Shown: in pieces, positions 10,336-21,372 of the stretch | How positions within the stretch are numbered: position 1 is the stretch's first letter | Layout of the letters: the number at the start of each line of letters is the position of its first letter | Program-made: the position numbers and the translations under genes | The notes under the pieces: generated by a model | The model's input: the letters and a program-made list of their open reading frames with translations, nothing else | Told to the model about the DNA's origin: nothing | Database searches by the model: none | NCBI GenBank assembly: GCA_947650365.1 | Contig: OX393557.1 | Span: 54,784,972 to 54,848,971 of the forward strand | Source: Chamaelirium japonicum | Taxonomy: Eukaryota > Streptophyta > Magnoliopsida > Liliales > Melanthiaceae | Reading direction: 5' to 3' | DNA: 64,000 nt

Positions 10336-13300
10336 GTGTTGAGGGCCGAGGTTGGTGATGCTCGTCGGAGACCTTGCAGTCCAAGGCTCGCGAGCGGGCG
10401 GCGCATCCACCGGCGCGATTGTGAGACATCCCGCGAATTCATCGAGGCCGTGGAGCAACAGTTTCCTAGCTCCAATAAGGCACTAGCCAGCACCTTAATG
10501 AGTAAGCTCTCTTCCATGAGGTACTCCGGATCAGGCTCTATTCGGGAGCACATTATGGAGATACGGGATATTGCATCGCAGCTGAATGCTATTGAGATTA
10601 CCATCTCGGATTCCTTTCTGGTGCAGTTCATACTGAACTCCCTACCATCTGAATTCGAACCCTTCAAGATCTCCTACAATACACAGAAGGAAAAATGGTC
10701 AGTGAATGAACTACTGACCATATATGTTTAGGAGAAGAGCAGGTTGAGACAGGAGAGCTCTCATAGCATCAATATGATCTCTCATAAGGGTCAGAAGCGC
10801 ACCAGAGGAGAAAGTAGCAGGCATATGAATCGTGACTCGGGGAAGAAGAAGACTAAAAGGACGCCAGCTACTCAGAAAAATCAAGCTGGCATTCAAGGCC
10901 CTAGGTGTTTCTTCTGTAAGAAAAGAGGTCACGTGAAGAAGGATTGCCCTCGCTATGCTAAATGGCTCAGGAAGAAAGGTAACTCCTTCGTTTCGGTATG
11001 CCTAGAATTGCATTCAGTTTCTGTTCCATCTGATACTTAGTGGATTGACACTGGTGCCACTGTGTATGTGGCAAATTCTATGCAGGGATACCTGTCCAGC
11101 AAGTTGCCAAGACCGGATGAGCGTAGCGTGATTACTGGGAATGGCGTGCGCTCGAAAGTTCAATCCGTTGGCACTTTTAGAGTTTTTCTAGATTCTGGCT
11201 TTGTACTTGATCTAGAAAATACCTTTTATATTCCTACATTTTCTAGAAATTTGATTTCTGTATCAAGATTTGACTCATTGGGATTTGCTTTTAGCTTTAT
11301 TAATTCCCAGTTCCAGTTATGCTATCAATCCCAATGTGTTGGTTCAGGTATTCTGATTGATGGGTTGTATAGGATTCTTCTTAATACTTTCCAAAATCAA
11401 TCTTTAGTAACTCTGCATGGAAATAAAGAAATCAGTAGTTACTTGTCCTTATTATGGCATAGGAGATTAGGGCATATCTCCAAGGAGAGGATCCAAAGGT
11501 TAATTAGAGAAGGATTATTGAACATCACCTTTTCTGACTTTGGAGTCTGTGTGGACTGCATAAAGGGAAAGCAAACCAAGACCTCCTCTAAAGGTGCTAT
11601 AAGAAGTAATGGAACACTAGACTTCGTCCATACTGACATTTGTGGACCGTTCCCGCAGTGCATTACAGGCCAACGATATTTTATCACATTTACTGATGAC
11701 CATTCAAGATTTGGTTATATCTACTTGCTTAAGGAGAAATCCGAAGCACTCGATGCCTTTAAAGCTTTCAAGGTCGAGGTAGAAAACCAACTTAACAAAA
11801 GAATTATGGTGGTCAGATCAGATCGAGGTGGTGAATACTTTGGTAGACAGACCTCAATAGGTCAGGCTCCTGGACTTTTTGCAAAGTTCCTTGAACAGTG
11901 TGGTATAGTTCCTCAATACACCACTCTTGGTACGCCAAGCCAGAATGGTGTAGCAGAGCGAAGAAACCACACATTGATTGATATGGTTAGGAGTATGATC
12001 AGTAACTCTACCCTTCCTTTATTTTTGTGGGCTGAAGCCTTAAGGACTGCCACGTATATCTTAAATAGGGTTCCTTCGAAGGCTGTTCCAAAGACACCCT
12101 ATGAAATATGGACAGGAAGGAAACCAAGTTTAGGACATTTGCACACGTGGGGTTGTCAAGCTGAGGCTAGGGTGTACAACCCACATATTAAGAAATTAGA
12201 CCTAAGATCCGTATCAAATTATTTTATCGGTTATCCGGAAAGGTCCAAAGGGTATAAGTTCTACTGTCAATCTTCTCCTATAAAGATTGTAGAAACAAGA
12301 ACTGCAAGGTTCATAGAGGATGACTCAATCAGTGGGAGTGTGCAACCTTGACACATAGTGTTTGAGGAGCATATAGAGCAGGATACTCCTTTACAGGAAG
12401 CTCCTGTACCTGTTCCATATGGGTTTATTCCATTTTCAGTTGGACAGCCTCGTGATGTGGAAATACAACTCATAATTCAAGACCCACAAAATGTGGAACA
12501 GGAACCACTCCATCAAGATCCTGAACCAGTTGTTATCCCACAGCAAGTACCACCAGTGGGAACACAACTGGAGTTGAGAAGATCCTCTAGACAGAAAAGA
12601 CCTGCCATATCGAATGATTATCTTGTCTACCTTTATGAATATGGCCATTGTATTGATGATTCCCTCAGATTTTCTGAAGCCATGAACAGTTTTAACTTTG
12701 AAGAGTGGTTCAATGCCATGAATGATGAGCTTGAATCTATGGCTAAAAATCAAGTCTGGGACCTTGTAGTATTACCTGAAAGATCGAAGCCCGTTGGCTG
12801 TAAATGGGTTTTCAAGACCAAACGAGACTCAAGAGGTAATATAGAACGGTACAAGGCCCGATTGGTAGCCAAAGGATTCACTCAGAAAGAAGGCATTGAC
12901 TACACTAAGACCTTTTCTCCAGTATCTAGGAAGGACTCCTTCAGAATTATCATGGCTCTGTTGGCTCAGTTTGACCTTGAGTTACACCAGATGGATGTCA
13001 AAACTGCTTTTCTGAATGGGGATTTGTGTGAGGAGGTTTACATGAAACAACCTGAAGGATTCTCACATAAAGGACAAGAGCATATGGTATGCAGACTAAA
13101 GAAATCAATATATGGACTAAAACAATCCTCCCGACAGTGGTACCTCAAATTCAACGAGGTAATACTGACCTTTGGTTTTAAGGAAAACATTGTTGATAAA
13201 TGTATTTACCTAAAGGTCAGTGGGAGCAAATTTATAATTCTAGTCCTATATGTTGATGATATTCTGCTTGCCAGCAATGATCTTGGACTACTGCATGATA

Positions 13301-14233
13301 CGAAAGTTTTCTTATCCCAGAATTTTTATATGAAAGATATGGGTGAGGCTTCCTATGTCCTTGGCATAGAAATTCGGAGAGACAGACTAAAGGGTATTTT
13401 AGGTTTGTCTCAGAAAGCCTATATTGAGAAAATTCTGAAAAGATTCAACTTTCATAAAGGCAGATCCGGGACAGCTCCTGTACATAAAGGGGATATACTT
13501 AGTAAATCCCAAAGCCCAAGAAATCAAATGGAGCGGATGGCATGGCAGATATACCTTATGCATCTGCAGTTGGTAGTCTTATGTATGCACAGACGTGCAC
13601 ACGTCCAGACATTGCCTTTGCAGTTGGATTACTTAGCAGATTTCAAAGTGATCCAGGCAAAGCGCATTGGGATGCTGCCAAGAAGGTATTCAGGTATCTG
13701 CGAGGGACTATGGATTTCATGCTAACTTATAGGAAATCAGATGAGCTGGAAGTTATAAGATTCACGGACTCTGACTTTGCTGGCTGCCCAGATACTAGGA
13801 AGTCCACTTCTGGATACATCTTCTTATTAGCTGGAAGGGCAGTTTCATGGAAGAGTCAAAAACAGACAATTACAGCACCTTCCACGATGGCTGCAGAGTA
13901 CATTGCATGTTATGAGGCTACATCACAAGCGATTTGGCTGAGAAACTTCATCACAGACCTTCGGATTGTGGACTCCATTTCTCGTCCACTCAGTCTTTTC
14001 TGTGATAACTCAGCGGCGGTTGCATTTTCCAATAACAACAAGTTCCTAGTGGGTCTAGGCATCTAGACACCAAATTTCTTGTTGCTAAAGATAAGATTGA
14101 CAGTCATCAGATTTCAGTTGAGCACATCAGTACAGACCATATTCTTGCAGATCCGATGACCAAGGGGCTAGCACCTGGCATCTACACTGAGCATGTAAAG
14201 TCCATGGGTCTGATTGAGTCATTTGATGTGTAA
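10336..14233 (+). pseudogene. Copia copy 1 gag-pol polyprotein (broken, N-terminus missing)
   Basis: The frame begins inside the gag UBN2 region (10430-10730), so the gag N-terminus is lost or unrecognisable in the GC-rich leader. A CCHC knuckle (C-x2-C-x4-H-x4-C) lies near 10906-10947. The protease motif DTGA sits at ~11047. The integrase has its HHCC zinc part near 11455-11570 and D,D,E residues in HTD (near 11630), DDH (near 11697) and AERRN (near 11952). Reverse transcriptase follows with YVDDILLAS at ~13250, then RNase H. Lesions: TAG 10729-10731, TAG 11038-11040 just before the protease, TGA 12349-12351, a frameshift near 13525-13545 and another near 14040-14060. The RNase H tail then continues to TAA at 14231. 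No part can give the full polyprotein. Confidence 0.92.
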
Positions 14234-14710
14234 GACATTTAGTTTCTTAAATGTATTATTTCTGATTGACTATAAAGATATTGTGTTCTAATCCATTGGG
14301 ATTATTAAGGAAATTATATTCTAATCCATTGGGATTATAAAGTAGGACCAAGTATAGACATAAAGATACGTCTATTTTAGGAGTGAACATCTTGACCAAG
14401 TTCACTCATACAGCTTCCCAGATTAAGTTACTTTGTGGGTTTGTCTTAGTGGTACTCGTGGTTATGGAAGAAAATGTGCAGCTCTAAAATGGATAGCACA
14501 GGACCGCCTGGCCCTTACCATTGAGCTTTCTCATTAAAGTTAAAGGGCCTAGAGCATTATGGAAAAGCCATAAAGTTTGTTTTTAATTCTTTGGCCGACA
14601 TCTAAAGTTTTTTTTGAATATCCAATCACCTGACCACATAAAGTTTGTTTCAAATTTATTTTACATATATAAACGTATATTATGTATTTTTAAATTGTGG
14701 TCAATGTGGT

Positions 14711-14723
14711 CCAAGTGGGAGAT
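14711..14723 (+). other. Polypurine tract of Copia copy 1
   Basis: AAGTGGGAGAT lies immediately before the 3' LTR. The minus-strand Copia copy 2 has the same core next to its LTR. Confidence 0.85.
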
Positions 14724-15185
14724 TGTAAGCCTATGGGCTTCCAGATGTGGCCCACATGCCCACATGTGAGGTCCACAGTCCATATAAGGCTAAAACCCAA
14801 TAAGGATGGGCCTGGGTGATTGTTGATTGGGCTTACCATAATTATATATGCTCTGGGCTACTGGGCCTAATTTTAAGATCAATCTCATCCGTTGGATCTG
14901 TTGATTTCTCTGATGGGGAGAAATCATAAAGGGTTATAAATAACGGTACTTGGTCCCCCTCCCGGGTAACGATATCTCTACGTGAGTTTTCTGGATACCC
15001 CCTCTGTCCACACTAGAGAGAGATCCCTCTTGACACAGGGAGTGGAAACCAAGTCCAGACAACACGCATCGGAGATCGTGATTCGTATAAGTTCTTCATC
15101 CATGGATTCTTCCGCTTTTAGTAATGATCCTATACTCTTAGATGTAGGATCTCTCATGGATGATCAGGAGTAAAATCCACTTACA
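14724..15185 (+). repeat. Copia copy 1, 3' LTR
   Basis: Matches 9501-9954 with about 15 substitutions and an 8-bp insertion; bounded by the AGGCC duplication. Confidence 0.95.
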
Positions 15186-15190
15186 AGGCC

Positions 15191-17055
15191 TCCGCCTTTA
15201 CCCCCCCCCCCCCCCCCCCCCAACTTGTTCCTCTCTAACCTGACCCCAGCCCTTCTCTCTCTTTCTCTCTCTCCTCTCTCTCTATAAGCTCTTTCTCTCT
15301 CTTCGCCCAGCCACCGCCCCCGACATCCACACTGTTGCCTCCACACTGACTCTCAAATACCACCCACACCACCAACCCCAACCCCAACACCAACATCATC
15401 ATCATCACCATCAGCAGCAGCAGTCAGGGCGGGACAACTCCGACTCGCCGATCGACAGCCGAGGCGGAGGAGGCAGTGAAGGAGGGGGGGCAGCGATCGG
15501 CGAGCCAAGGCAGAGGAGAGGGGGCACCAATCGGCAGCATTTCCCTTTTTTTTTTTAATGAAGATCACAGCCCTTGTTTTTTGGAATGGTGATAAGGGAT
15601 CAAAGTTTTGAATGGGATCGCTGATTTTTTTGCTATCATACTGGTTAAAATTGGTTGGCATCCCTTTGGGGTCTGTTATTTTAGTTTCCAGGAAAAAAAA
15701 ATAAAGGATTCTGCAGAAATTATTTCCACGCCACAAAATTTTTGCTGTTCTTTTGAATAGGGAAATGGATCATGAAAATCGACTGAGATCGAGTGGTCAA
15801 CCATGGTTGCTGGAGATCGAGGAGGTCTGCCAGAAGATCGCCGAAAGTCGACGAGGTTCGCTTGAAGGTCTGCCATGGTTGAGGAGGTTCGCCAGAGGTC
15901 GAGGATGTCTGTCGGATGGTCGCTGGAGGTCGAGGACGTTCGTGTGAGGTCGACGAGGTCGGCCAGAGCTCGGGCAAAAATCACCTGCGAGATTAGGGTT
16001 TTGGAGCAGAGGAAGGGAAATAGATTTTCTGCAAGTTTTGGATGGAAAGTCATTTCCCTAATAGCAAGGAAATAGACCATGTTGTAGAGATGCAGGATTT
16101 TGGGTCAGGGCCCGGCTCTGGCCCAAATCTTTAATACGGGCTTGAGCTTGGGCCTTATCTTTAAAGTTCGTTGCGAAACGGGTTGGGCTTGGGTCGAAGA
16201 AAAAAATACGGGCCTGAACCCGGGCTTGGTTGAGTCCGGCCCAGTCCCGGCCCATTGCCAGCCCTAAGCCCACGAAATACCATAGGCAGATCCTATCTAA
16301 AGGTTGTTGCCTCTTTTGTCAAAGACAACCCCCGCCTAAATGCGTCACCCCCTCTTTCGCCACCGCCCGCCTACGCCGTCGGCAACTCTTCTTCCTCCTC
16401 CTTTTTCCACCCCTTTTTCTTTCTGCTCTTTCCTTCTTCATTTTTCCCTCCTCCTCCTCCCCCACCTAAAATCATGTCAAACAATTGCAAATGAATCTAC
16501 TGTGTATTTTGGCTAGGAAGTTTGTATGAATCTATGTGCATTCAGACATCCTAGTAGAATGCAAAGTAGATGCATTAGTCCTGGTTTGGTGTAGTGTCAC
16601 AATTTCAGCTGGGGAAGGAGGAGGAGGAGAATGATGGTAAGAGAAGGGGGAAGACGAGGGAAAAGAGGAGGAGGAGGAAGGAGAAGAAGAAGGGAAAGAG
16701 TAGGAGAAGGAAGGAGAAGGTGGTGGTGGGTTAGCGTAGGCGGAGGCGAGCGGCGGCATACACATGGCGGCAATAGGACAGCGAGCGTTGGCTGCCATTA
16801 TTCAAGAGTAGGGGACACATCGAGTATTTTTCAATTTTAAGTTAGGGATGCCTATGTTATTTTGTGGGATGTATATAGCCCATCCCCAATTCAAACCCAA
16901 TTATCTACCATGCAATGTTTTAAAATCCGGACCGAAAGCGAACCTCCCGGTCCGATCAAGTTTTCAGTACACTTCTGGCACGTGGGACCTGAACCCCATA
17001 CAAGTAATGCATGTAGGGTGAAGTGGTATCCCTTTATGTTGTAGGCTCACACGGT
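15191..17055. other. Low-complexity and degenerate repeats, no gene recognised
   Basis: It starts with 21 C (15201-15221) and CT-rich DNA. 15780-15960 is a degenerate array of GAGGTCG-type phrases. 16090-16265 is rich in GGGCC/GGGCTTGGG phrases and ends in CCATTGCCAGCCCTAA, which resembles a hAT-type MITE terminus, but I could not pair it with a clean left end. 16380-16470 and 16615-16740 are CT- and GA-rich. No frame matches a family. Confidence 0.45.
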
Positions 17056-17110
17056 GTGTTGTTGTCGAAGACGGTCCGTTGCAGTGCCGACAGACATAGA
17101 CATGCACTAG
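17056..17110 (+). mobile_element. Helitron 3' terminus (CTAG)
   Basis: The subterminal phrase GTTGTCGAAGACGGTCCGTTGCAGTGCCG matches the tail at 24026-24090. The end CTAG (17107-17110) fits the Helitron CTRR rule. The next base is T, and 17111 onward equals the MiAMP1 3' UTR at 8995, where the empty site reads TTA^TCTTATG. The element thus sits between A and T as Helitrons do. The 5' end was not found. Confidence 0.65.
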
Positions 17111-17244
17111 TCTTATGATATCGCATATGAATAAAGTGGTCTTTCTCTTCCACTCGCATATGAATAAAGTGGCCTCCCATATTATTTGGAGAGCAGGTGA
17201 AGCACCCAACATGGGAGTGGCAGAGAAGGACTTCACTTTATTCA
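17111..17244. repeat. Copied 3' UTR fragment of the MiAMP1-like gene, direct then inverted
   Basis: 17111-17150 repeats 8995-9036 (TCTTATGATATCGCATATG and onward). 17196-17244 matches the reverse complement of 9010-9059 (GGTGAAGCAC..AACATGGG..GAGAAG..CTTCACTTTATTCA). Together they form an imperfect palindrome. There is no coding sequence nearby, so this is a UTR-only fragment. Confidence 0.75.
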
Positions 17245-17944
17245 ATCCCCACAATCTTCCTTCAATTAAATTTTCCTTCAATTAACTTGATTTTCCTTCA
17301 ATTAACTTGATAAAATTTTCCTTCAGATTAAAAAATCGGTTATTTCCTCTTTAGATAAAAAAAATTAACTGCAGATTGAAGGAATATTTCAAAAATATTT
17401 CTTTCATTTTGGATACCAACTAACTACATGGGTTGATATTTAAATATTGGATGATTTAAGGGCTTTATGGTAAATGTTGACTAGGGTTTTATATGTAAAT
17501 GGAGAAGATGACAGGGGTCGATTTGTAAAAATCCCAAAAAAAAAAATAGCCTAGGGTAAATGAGGTACATAGTATAAGGGAGGTTTTTGATATTTACCAA
17601 CACCCAACCCAAGATTGTGTCAAGTTGACTTTTCAAACACAAAAAAGATCTCATAGACAAATAAATGAGTCCAAACCCGATCAGATGGGTTGGGTTCAAC
17701 CCGCCCAAGTTGCAGGTAGATCCAAAACACGATGAGGTGGCATGCAGGTATTGGTGAAGGGGAGCACCGGAGTGGGGCCAACAGTGTAAAAAAAACCATT
17801 TTTGAAGTAGGATGATGTAGTTCCGGATGCTATCAAATCCTTATGGGCTTTTTTCTTTTTTTCTTTGTTTTAACTATGGGCACCACCCTCCTGAATACCA
17901 CCTCCATAGCTTTACCGGTTCGCGGGGTGGCAAGGAACAATGCT
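17245..17944. other. Intergenic, AT-rich, no gene recognised
   Basis: A short duplication (TTTTCCTTCAATTAACTTGAT) lies near 17272-17312. Nothing else supported. Confidence 0.4.
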
Positions 17945-18126
17945 ATTCATACCGAAAGTCTTACCGAAAGAGTATTACCAAATTACATGGCACCCATTCA
18001 CATCACACCTTTTTGCTTGCTACTCTTGAAAGAGTGTGATCACTTGTCTAGGTGGGTGGTAGCGGACGGCTGTGATCACGCCACGTCATTCGGTAGGACT
18101 CTTACAGAAAGACTTTTGGTATGAAT
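17945..18126. mobile_element. Small MITE with ~29-bp terminal inverted repeats
   Basis: The left end ATTCATACCGAAAGTCTTAC and the right end (inverted, ATTCATACCAAAAGTCTTTC) match over ~29 bases ending in AAGAGT. The interior is ~125 bases with no frame. The target duplication is ambiguous: shifting the boundary gives AATGCTATT versus AATGACATT (7 of 9), which would suggest a Mutator-type MITE. Confidence 0.6.
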
Positions 18127-18164
18127 GACATTTCTCGAGTGGCCAGTAGGTATTTTCTTTATAA

Positions 18165-18345
18165 AAGCCATGAATCTTCTTTATAATTTAACTCTTAGTA
18201 AACTAGATAGAAAGATCCCTTTGAGATGTGCAACTTCTATTTGACGTGCAGCTGATGAGACACCATCCCATATTCTTCTGCATTGCTCGTTTGCGAGATC
18301 TATTTGAGATGAGATTTTCTCCTAAAGGATCACCAAGATTGCCTA
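18165..18345 (+). pseudogene. LINE zf-RVT fragment
   Basis: A short frame around 18250-18300 reads DETPSHILLHCSFAR, the H-x5-C part of the zf-RVT domain at the end of plant LINE reverse transcriptases. The LINE at 5293-6078 has the same pattern. In-frame stops lie on both sides. It is a short relic; the parent element is not identifiable. Confidence 0.5.
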
Positions 18346-18415
18346 TTGCTCAAACTAGATGAAATGTTCAGAATAGTTACTTTTATAATTTTACGACAAA
18401 CCCTAGAGGGTGAGG

Positions 18416-18418
<3 letters not shown>

Positions 18419-18472
<54 letters not shown>
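18419..18472 (+). repeat. (GA)n microsatellite
   Basis: About 54 bases of uninterrupted GA dinucleotides. Confidence 0.95.
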
Positions 18473-18475
<3 letters not shown>

Positions 18476-18789
18476 TAGGGTTTAGGAGAATAATGTCTTG
18501 CCTATCATTAGGCAATATAACCAACAAGTATATAGACAATAATGTGTATTGGGAATGTTTCTCATACACTGAATACCAGTGTATAACTTACAATATATAC
18601 ACACACATAGACTAACAATAACCACTAATAACTTTTTCAATCAAAATGCCCCTAATATAGCAAATTACTTCTTCTTTTGTGAAACCAATAGAGTCCCAAA
18701 CATAATTCCTTAGGTTGAGTTGCGTTTCAAACTTGAGTGCCCTTCGCCGAAACAACCGAAAAAAAACTCACGGTGGAAACCTCATAAAG

Positions 18790-19405
18790 ATCTTCGATAA
18801 TGATTTCGTTGCAAAAAGAGCAATAGTAGTGTGATCTTCGGTGACATTTGATGAAAGAATAGAGAAATAAAACTCTTGGTGTTTTTCAAACGACATTCAG
18901 TAAAATAATGAAGGAAGAAAACCTCTGGCAGCCTTTCAAAGACCTACGATAGGAGTTCTGTTCCAAGAAATAGTGCAAGTAATGAGGTTTCTGGTGACCT
19001 TCAGCTAAGGAATAGAGAAAAAAAGACCCCTAATGACTTTCTAACGACATCTGGAAAAATGATAGAGAAAGGAAACCTTTGAAAACCTCTCAACGTCCTC
19101 CGGTGAAAGAATGAAGAAAGCAAACTTCCAAGAAGAACGCAACAAAACGCAACCAATACATAACAAAATGAAACAAAAATACAACTCCATGCGTTTCAGT
19201 GTATTTTTTGTTGTGTTTTGTTTGAGTTTTATTGCGTTTTGTTTGTATTTTAATGTGTTTTTTCGTCAGGAGGTTGATTTCTCTATTCCTTTTGTTTGAG
19301 GTCATTAGAAAATTAGGAGTTATATTTTTCTATTCTTTCGTTGGAGGTCTCTGAAAATCTCACTATTTGCGATCTTTCATACAACAAAACCCTTGTCGAA
19401 GGGCC
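18790..19405. repeat. Foldback element with tandemly repeated arms
   Basis: The left arm from CTTCGATAATGATTTCGTTG pairs with the right arm ending near 19405 (reverse complement CTTCGACAAGGGTTTTGTTG). Similarity continues through GAAAGAATAGA-AAATA and AACTC phrases to a centre near 19185, where AACAAAACGCAA faces TTGCGTTTTGTT. Inside the left arm a ~60-base unit (ACGACAT..TGGAAAAATGATAGAGAAAGG type) is repeated about four times. No frame is convincing. The termini suggest a foldback transposon of unknown superfamily. Confidence 0.6.
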
Positions 19406-20529
19406 TTGGGAGGTTGCCTGTAAGAACCCTAAATTCCTCCTTTATAAATTGTGAGTAAGAAATGTAGTGACTGTGTAAATATATGGTGATTGCATGATGT
19501 ACTTATAATGTAAGGACCCTAATTCTAATATGAACTGGATTGGAGTGCCCATATAAATACTATATATGTATAATTAGGACAATTAGGGTTTATTATTCTT
19601 TTTTTTTTTAAGCTAAGATTTTACTGAGAATAGTATGAATGCTCACAACCCGACAAATGTTATTTAAGGGATGTAAATGCAACACCCTATATTATCAGTA
19701 ATTTGATAATAAATATTTTAATTAAGAAATAGCTAATTGCCCTCCTTTTATCAGACTTTTGGTTTTTCATCATATATGGCTTTGTTTCTCAAAAACATTA
19801 GCAATGTTTTACAATACATTTGTCCGTCTCTTCAAGACCTTCGATTTGGTGTGTCCCGCGCACCAAACGGGCTTATGTATGAAAGGTTATGATAATATGT
19901 GTTTCGAGGAAAATTTCCAATACGGCCAATTGGGTAGTTGAAACACTGTGAAATTATAATAGTAGGTTCCTCTCATCGAGACTTTCCTAATGGATATTTT
20001 TTGGGATTTTTCTGACATATGATAGAAGAGTTGCACCTCGATATCCATTTTCATCATTTTCAAAAGATGGGGCGATTGAATGAGGTAAACCTAACAAAAC
20101 CCGAACCATTGGTCCCATGCCATCAAGATCTATCTAATGGCAGATCCCGGGTATGGGATCAGACTTACGGTTTGAAAGTTATGACAGATTATTATTTCGA
20201 GGTGGTCCTCGATAATCGTTTTCATGGGACAACTAAGTGAGGCCCACTTGGTCAAATCGGAAGTACACACGGGCCCACTGAGGATCCGCACAAACCACTG
20301 GGCGGCCAACCTACCCATATATGCCACCCACTTTAATAAGAGAACCAAGGGCCCATGGTCCGATGATACTTTCTCTCTCCTGTGTTGGAGAGATTCTTTG
20401 TTCGATTCCAATATGGACGTACATGCAGCGTGGAGCGTATCTTCCCTCAAACCATCATGTCTTGCATATGCCTTCAAATCCCGATCGTTGGCATCACATT
20501 GCAAGAGATAAGATCTCAAGGGGTCTGTC
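19406..20529. other. Intergenic, no gene recognised
   Basis: AT-rich to 19970. The 146-codon minus frame at 20130-20570 and its overlapping plus frames match no family I recognise. The phrase CCTCGATA..GTTTTCAT recurs near 20037 and 20206. Confidence 0.4.
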
Positions 20530-20865
20530 TCAGTCAAGTCTTGTGCACGACTATACAGTCGTGTGTACAATCAACACATAGCAGACAGTGATAGGATGAG
20601 CCAACCAACTCAAGCCTTCTTGAATGTTCTGAGTCAAGTCGTGTGCACAACTTTACAGTCGTGCGCAAGACCGAGCACGCGTCGACGTTCCATAGGACCG
20701 TCCCATGTGGAGCATAAGGTGGACATCAACTAGAGTGTTGCCGACTAGGATCTTGTGCACGACTATAAAAGCTATGTATATGACTTTAGTCTGGCAGACA
20801 ACTCCTTTTGTCCACCAACGACTAAGACATAGTCGTACGCATGATTGTAAAGTCGTGCGCAGGAA
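20530..20865. repeat. Four dispersed copies of a ~33-bp motif around GTCGTG..CAC
   Basis: Copies near 20537-20568, 20636-20668, 20752-20785 and 20830-20862 share the form 'TCKTGTGCACGACTATACA' then 'GTCGTGYGCA'. Spacing is ~80-115 bases. Each copy is itself partly palindromic. The DNA between copies is dissimilar. Confidence 0.55.
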
Positions 20866-21053
20866 TAACACACTATGCACATACTAATTAGGACATCGGC
20901 CCTTATTCTAAACAAAGTGGTCGAAGAAGTACTCTATCATGCTTATGTGGTCATTCCGATGTCCATATATCTTGACTTGAAGGTCTAGAATGAACATGTA
21001 TGCAACCAACTCAATCGAAAAGTCATTCGATCAGAAAAGCGTGTGTGTGTGTG

Positions 21054-21364
21054 TAGGGATGGCAATGGCGCGATTTTGGGTAAAACTGAAACCGCACCGC
21101 AACACCGAACCGCCACGCCGAAACCGCACCGCATCGCGATGGTGTACCGTTATGTAAAACCGAAACATGCGGTGCGGCGCACCTCGGTTTATCACTATAA
21201 TGGCCTAAATGGTGCAGATTTGGTCAAAACCAAAACCGCACTGCTACACCAAAACTGAAACCGTACCGCACCACGACGGTTTAAAATTTTGCCAAACCAA
21301 AATCGCACCATGCGGTGTGATTTACCATGGTTTTTGGTTTTAAACCGCACCTCTGCCATCCCTA
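21054..21364. mobile_element. Non-autonomous hAT MITE
   Basis: The left end TAGGGATGGCAATGGCG and the right end (inverted, TAGGGATGGCAGAGGTG) are typical hAT termini. The perfect 8-bp direct repeat TGTGTGTG flanks it (21046-21053 and 21365-21372), although both flanks lie in a GT microsatellite. The interior is 'aaaccgcacc'-rich, with several inverted copies and no frame. Confidence 0.8.
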
Positions 21365-21372
21365 TGTGTGTG

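Larger units (their letters stand above)
9501..15185 (+). mobile_element. Complete Ty1/Copia LTR retrotransposon (copy 1), coding region decayed
   Basis: Two LTRs (9501-9954, 454 bp; 14724-15185, 462 bp) start with TG and end with CA. The 5-bp direct repeat AGGCC flanks both sides (9496-9500 and 15186-15190), a clean target site duplication. A tRNA-iMet primer binding site follows the 5' LTR and a purine-rich tract precedes the 3' LTR. By-eye LTR comparison gives about 15 substitutions over ~454 aligned bases plus an 8-bp length difference (a repeated CCCACATG in the 3' LTR), so the insertion is not very recent. Domain order gag, protease, integrase, RT, RNase H identifies Copia. Confidence 0.95.

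Noticed and set aside
10129-10667. Minus-strand frames of up to 244 codons within the Copia leader and gag
   Set aside because: They are antisense shadows of the element; no homology recognised.
16085-16266. Possible hAT-type MITE ending in CCATTGCCAGCCCTAA
   Set aside because: The right end resembles a hAT terminus, but the left end is not a clear inverted match and no 8-bp duplication was found.
20130-20570. 146-codon minus-strand frame as a gene
   Set aside because: No recognisable domain, no promoter context, and equally long frames overlap on the plus strand.
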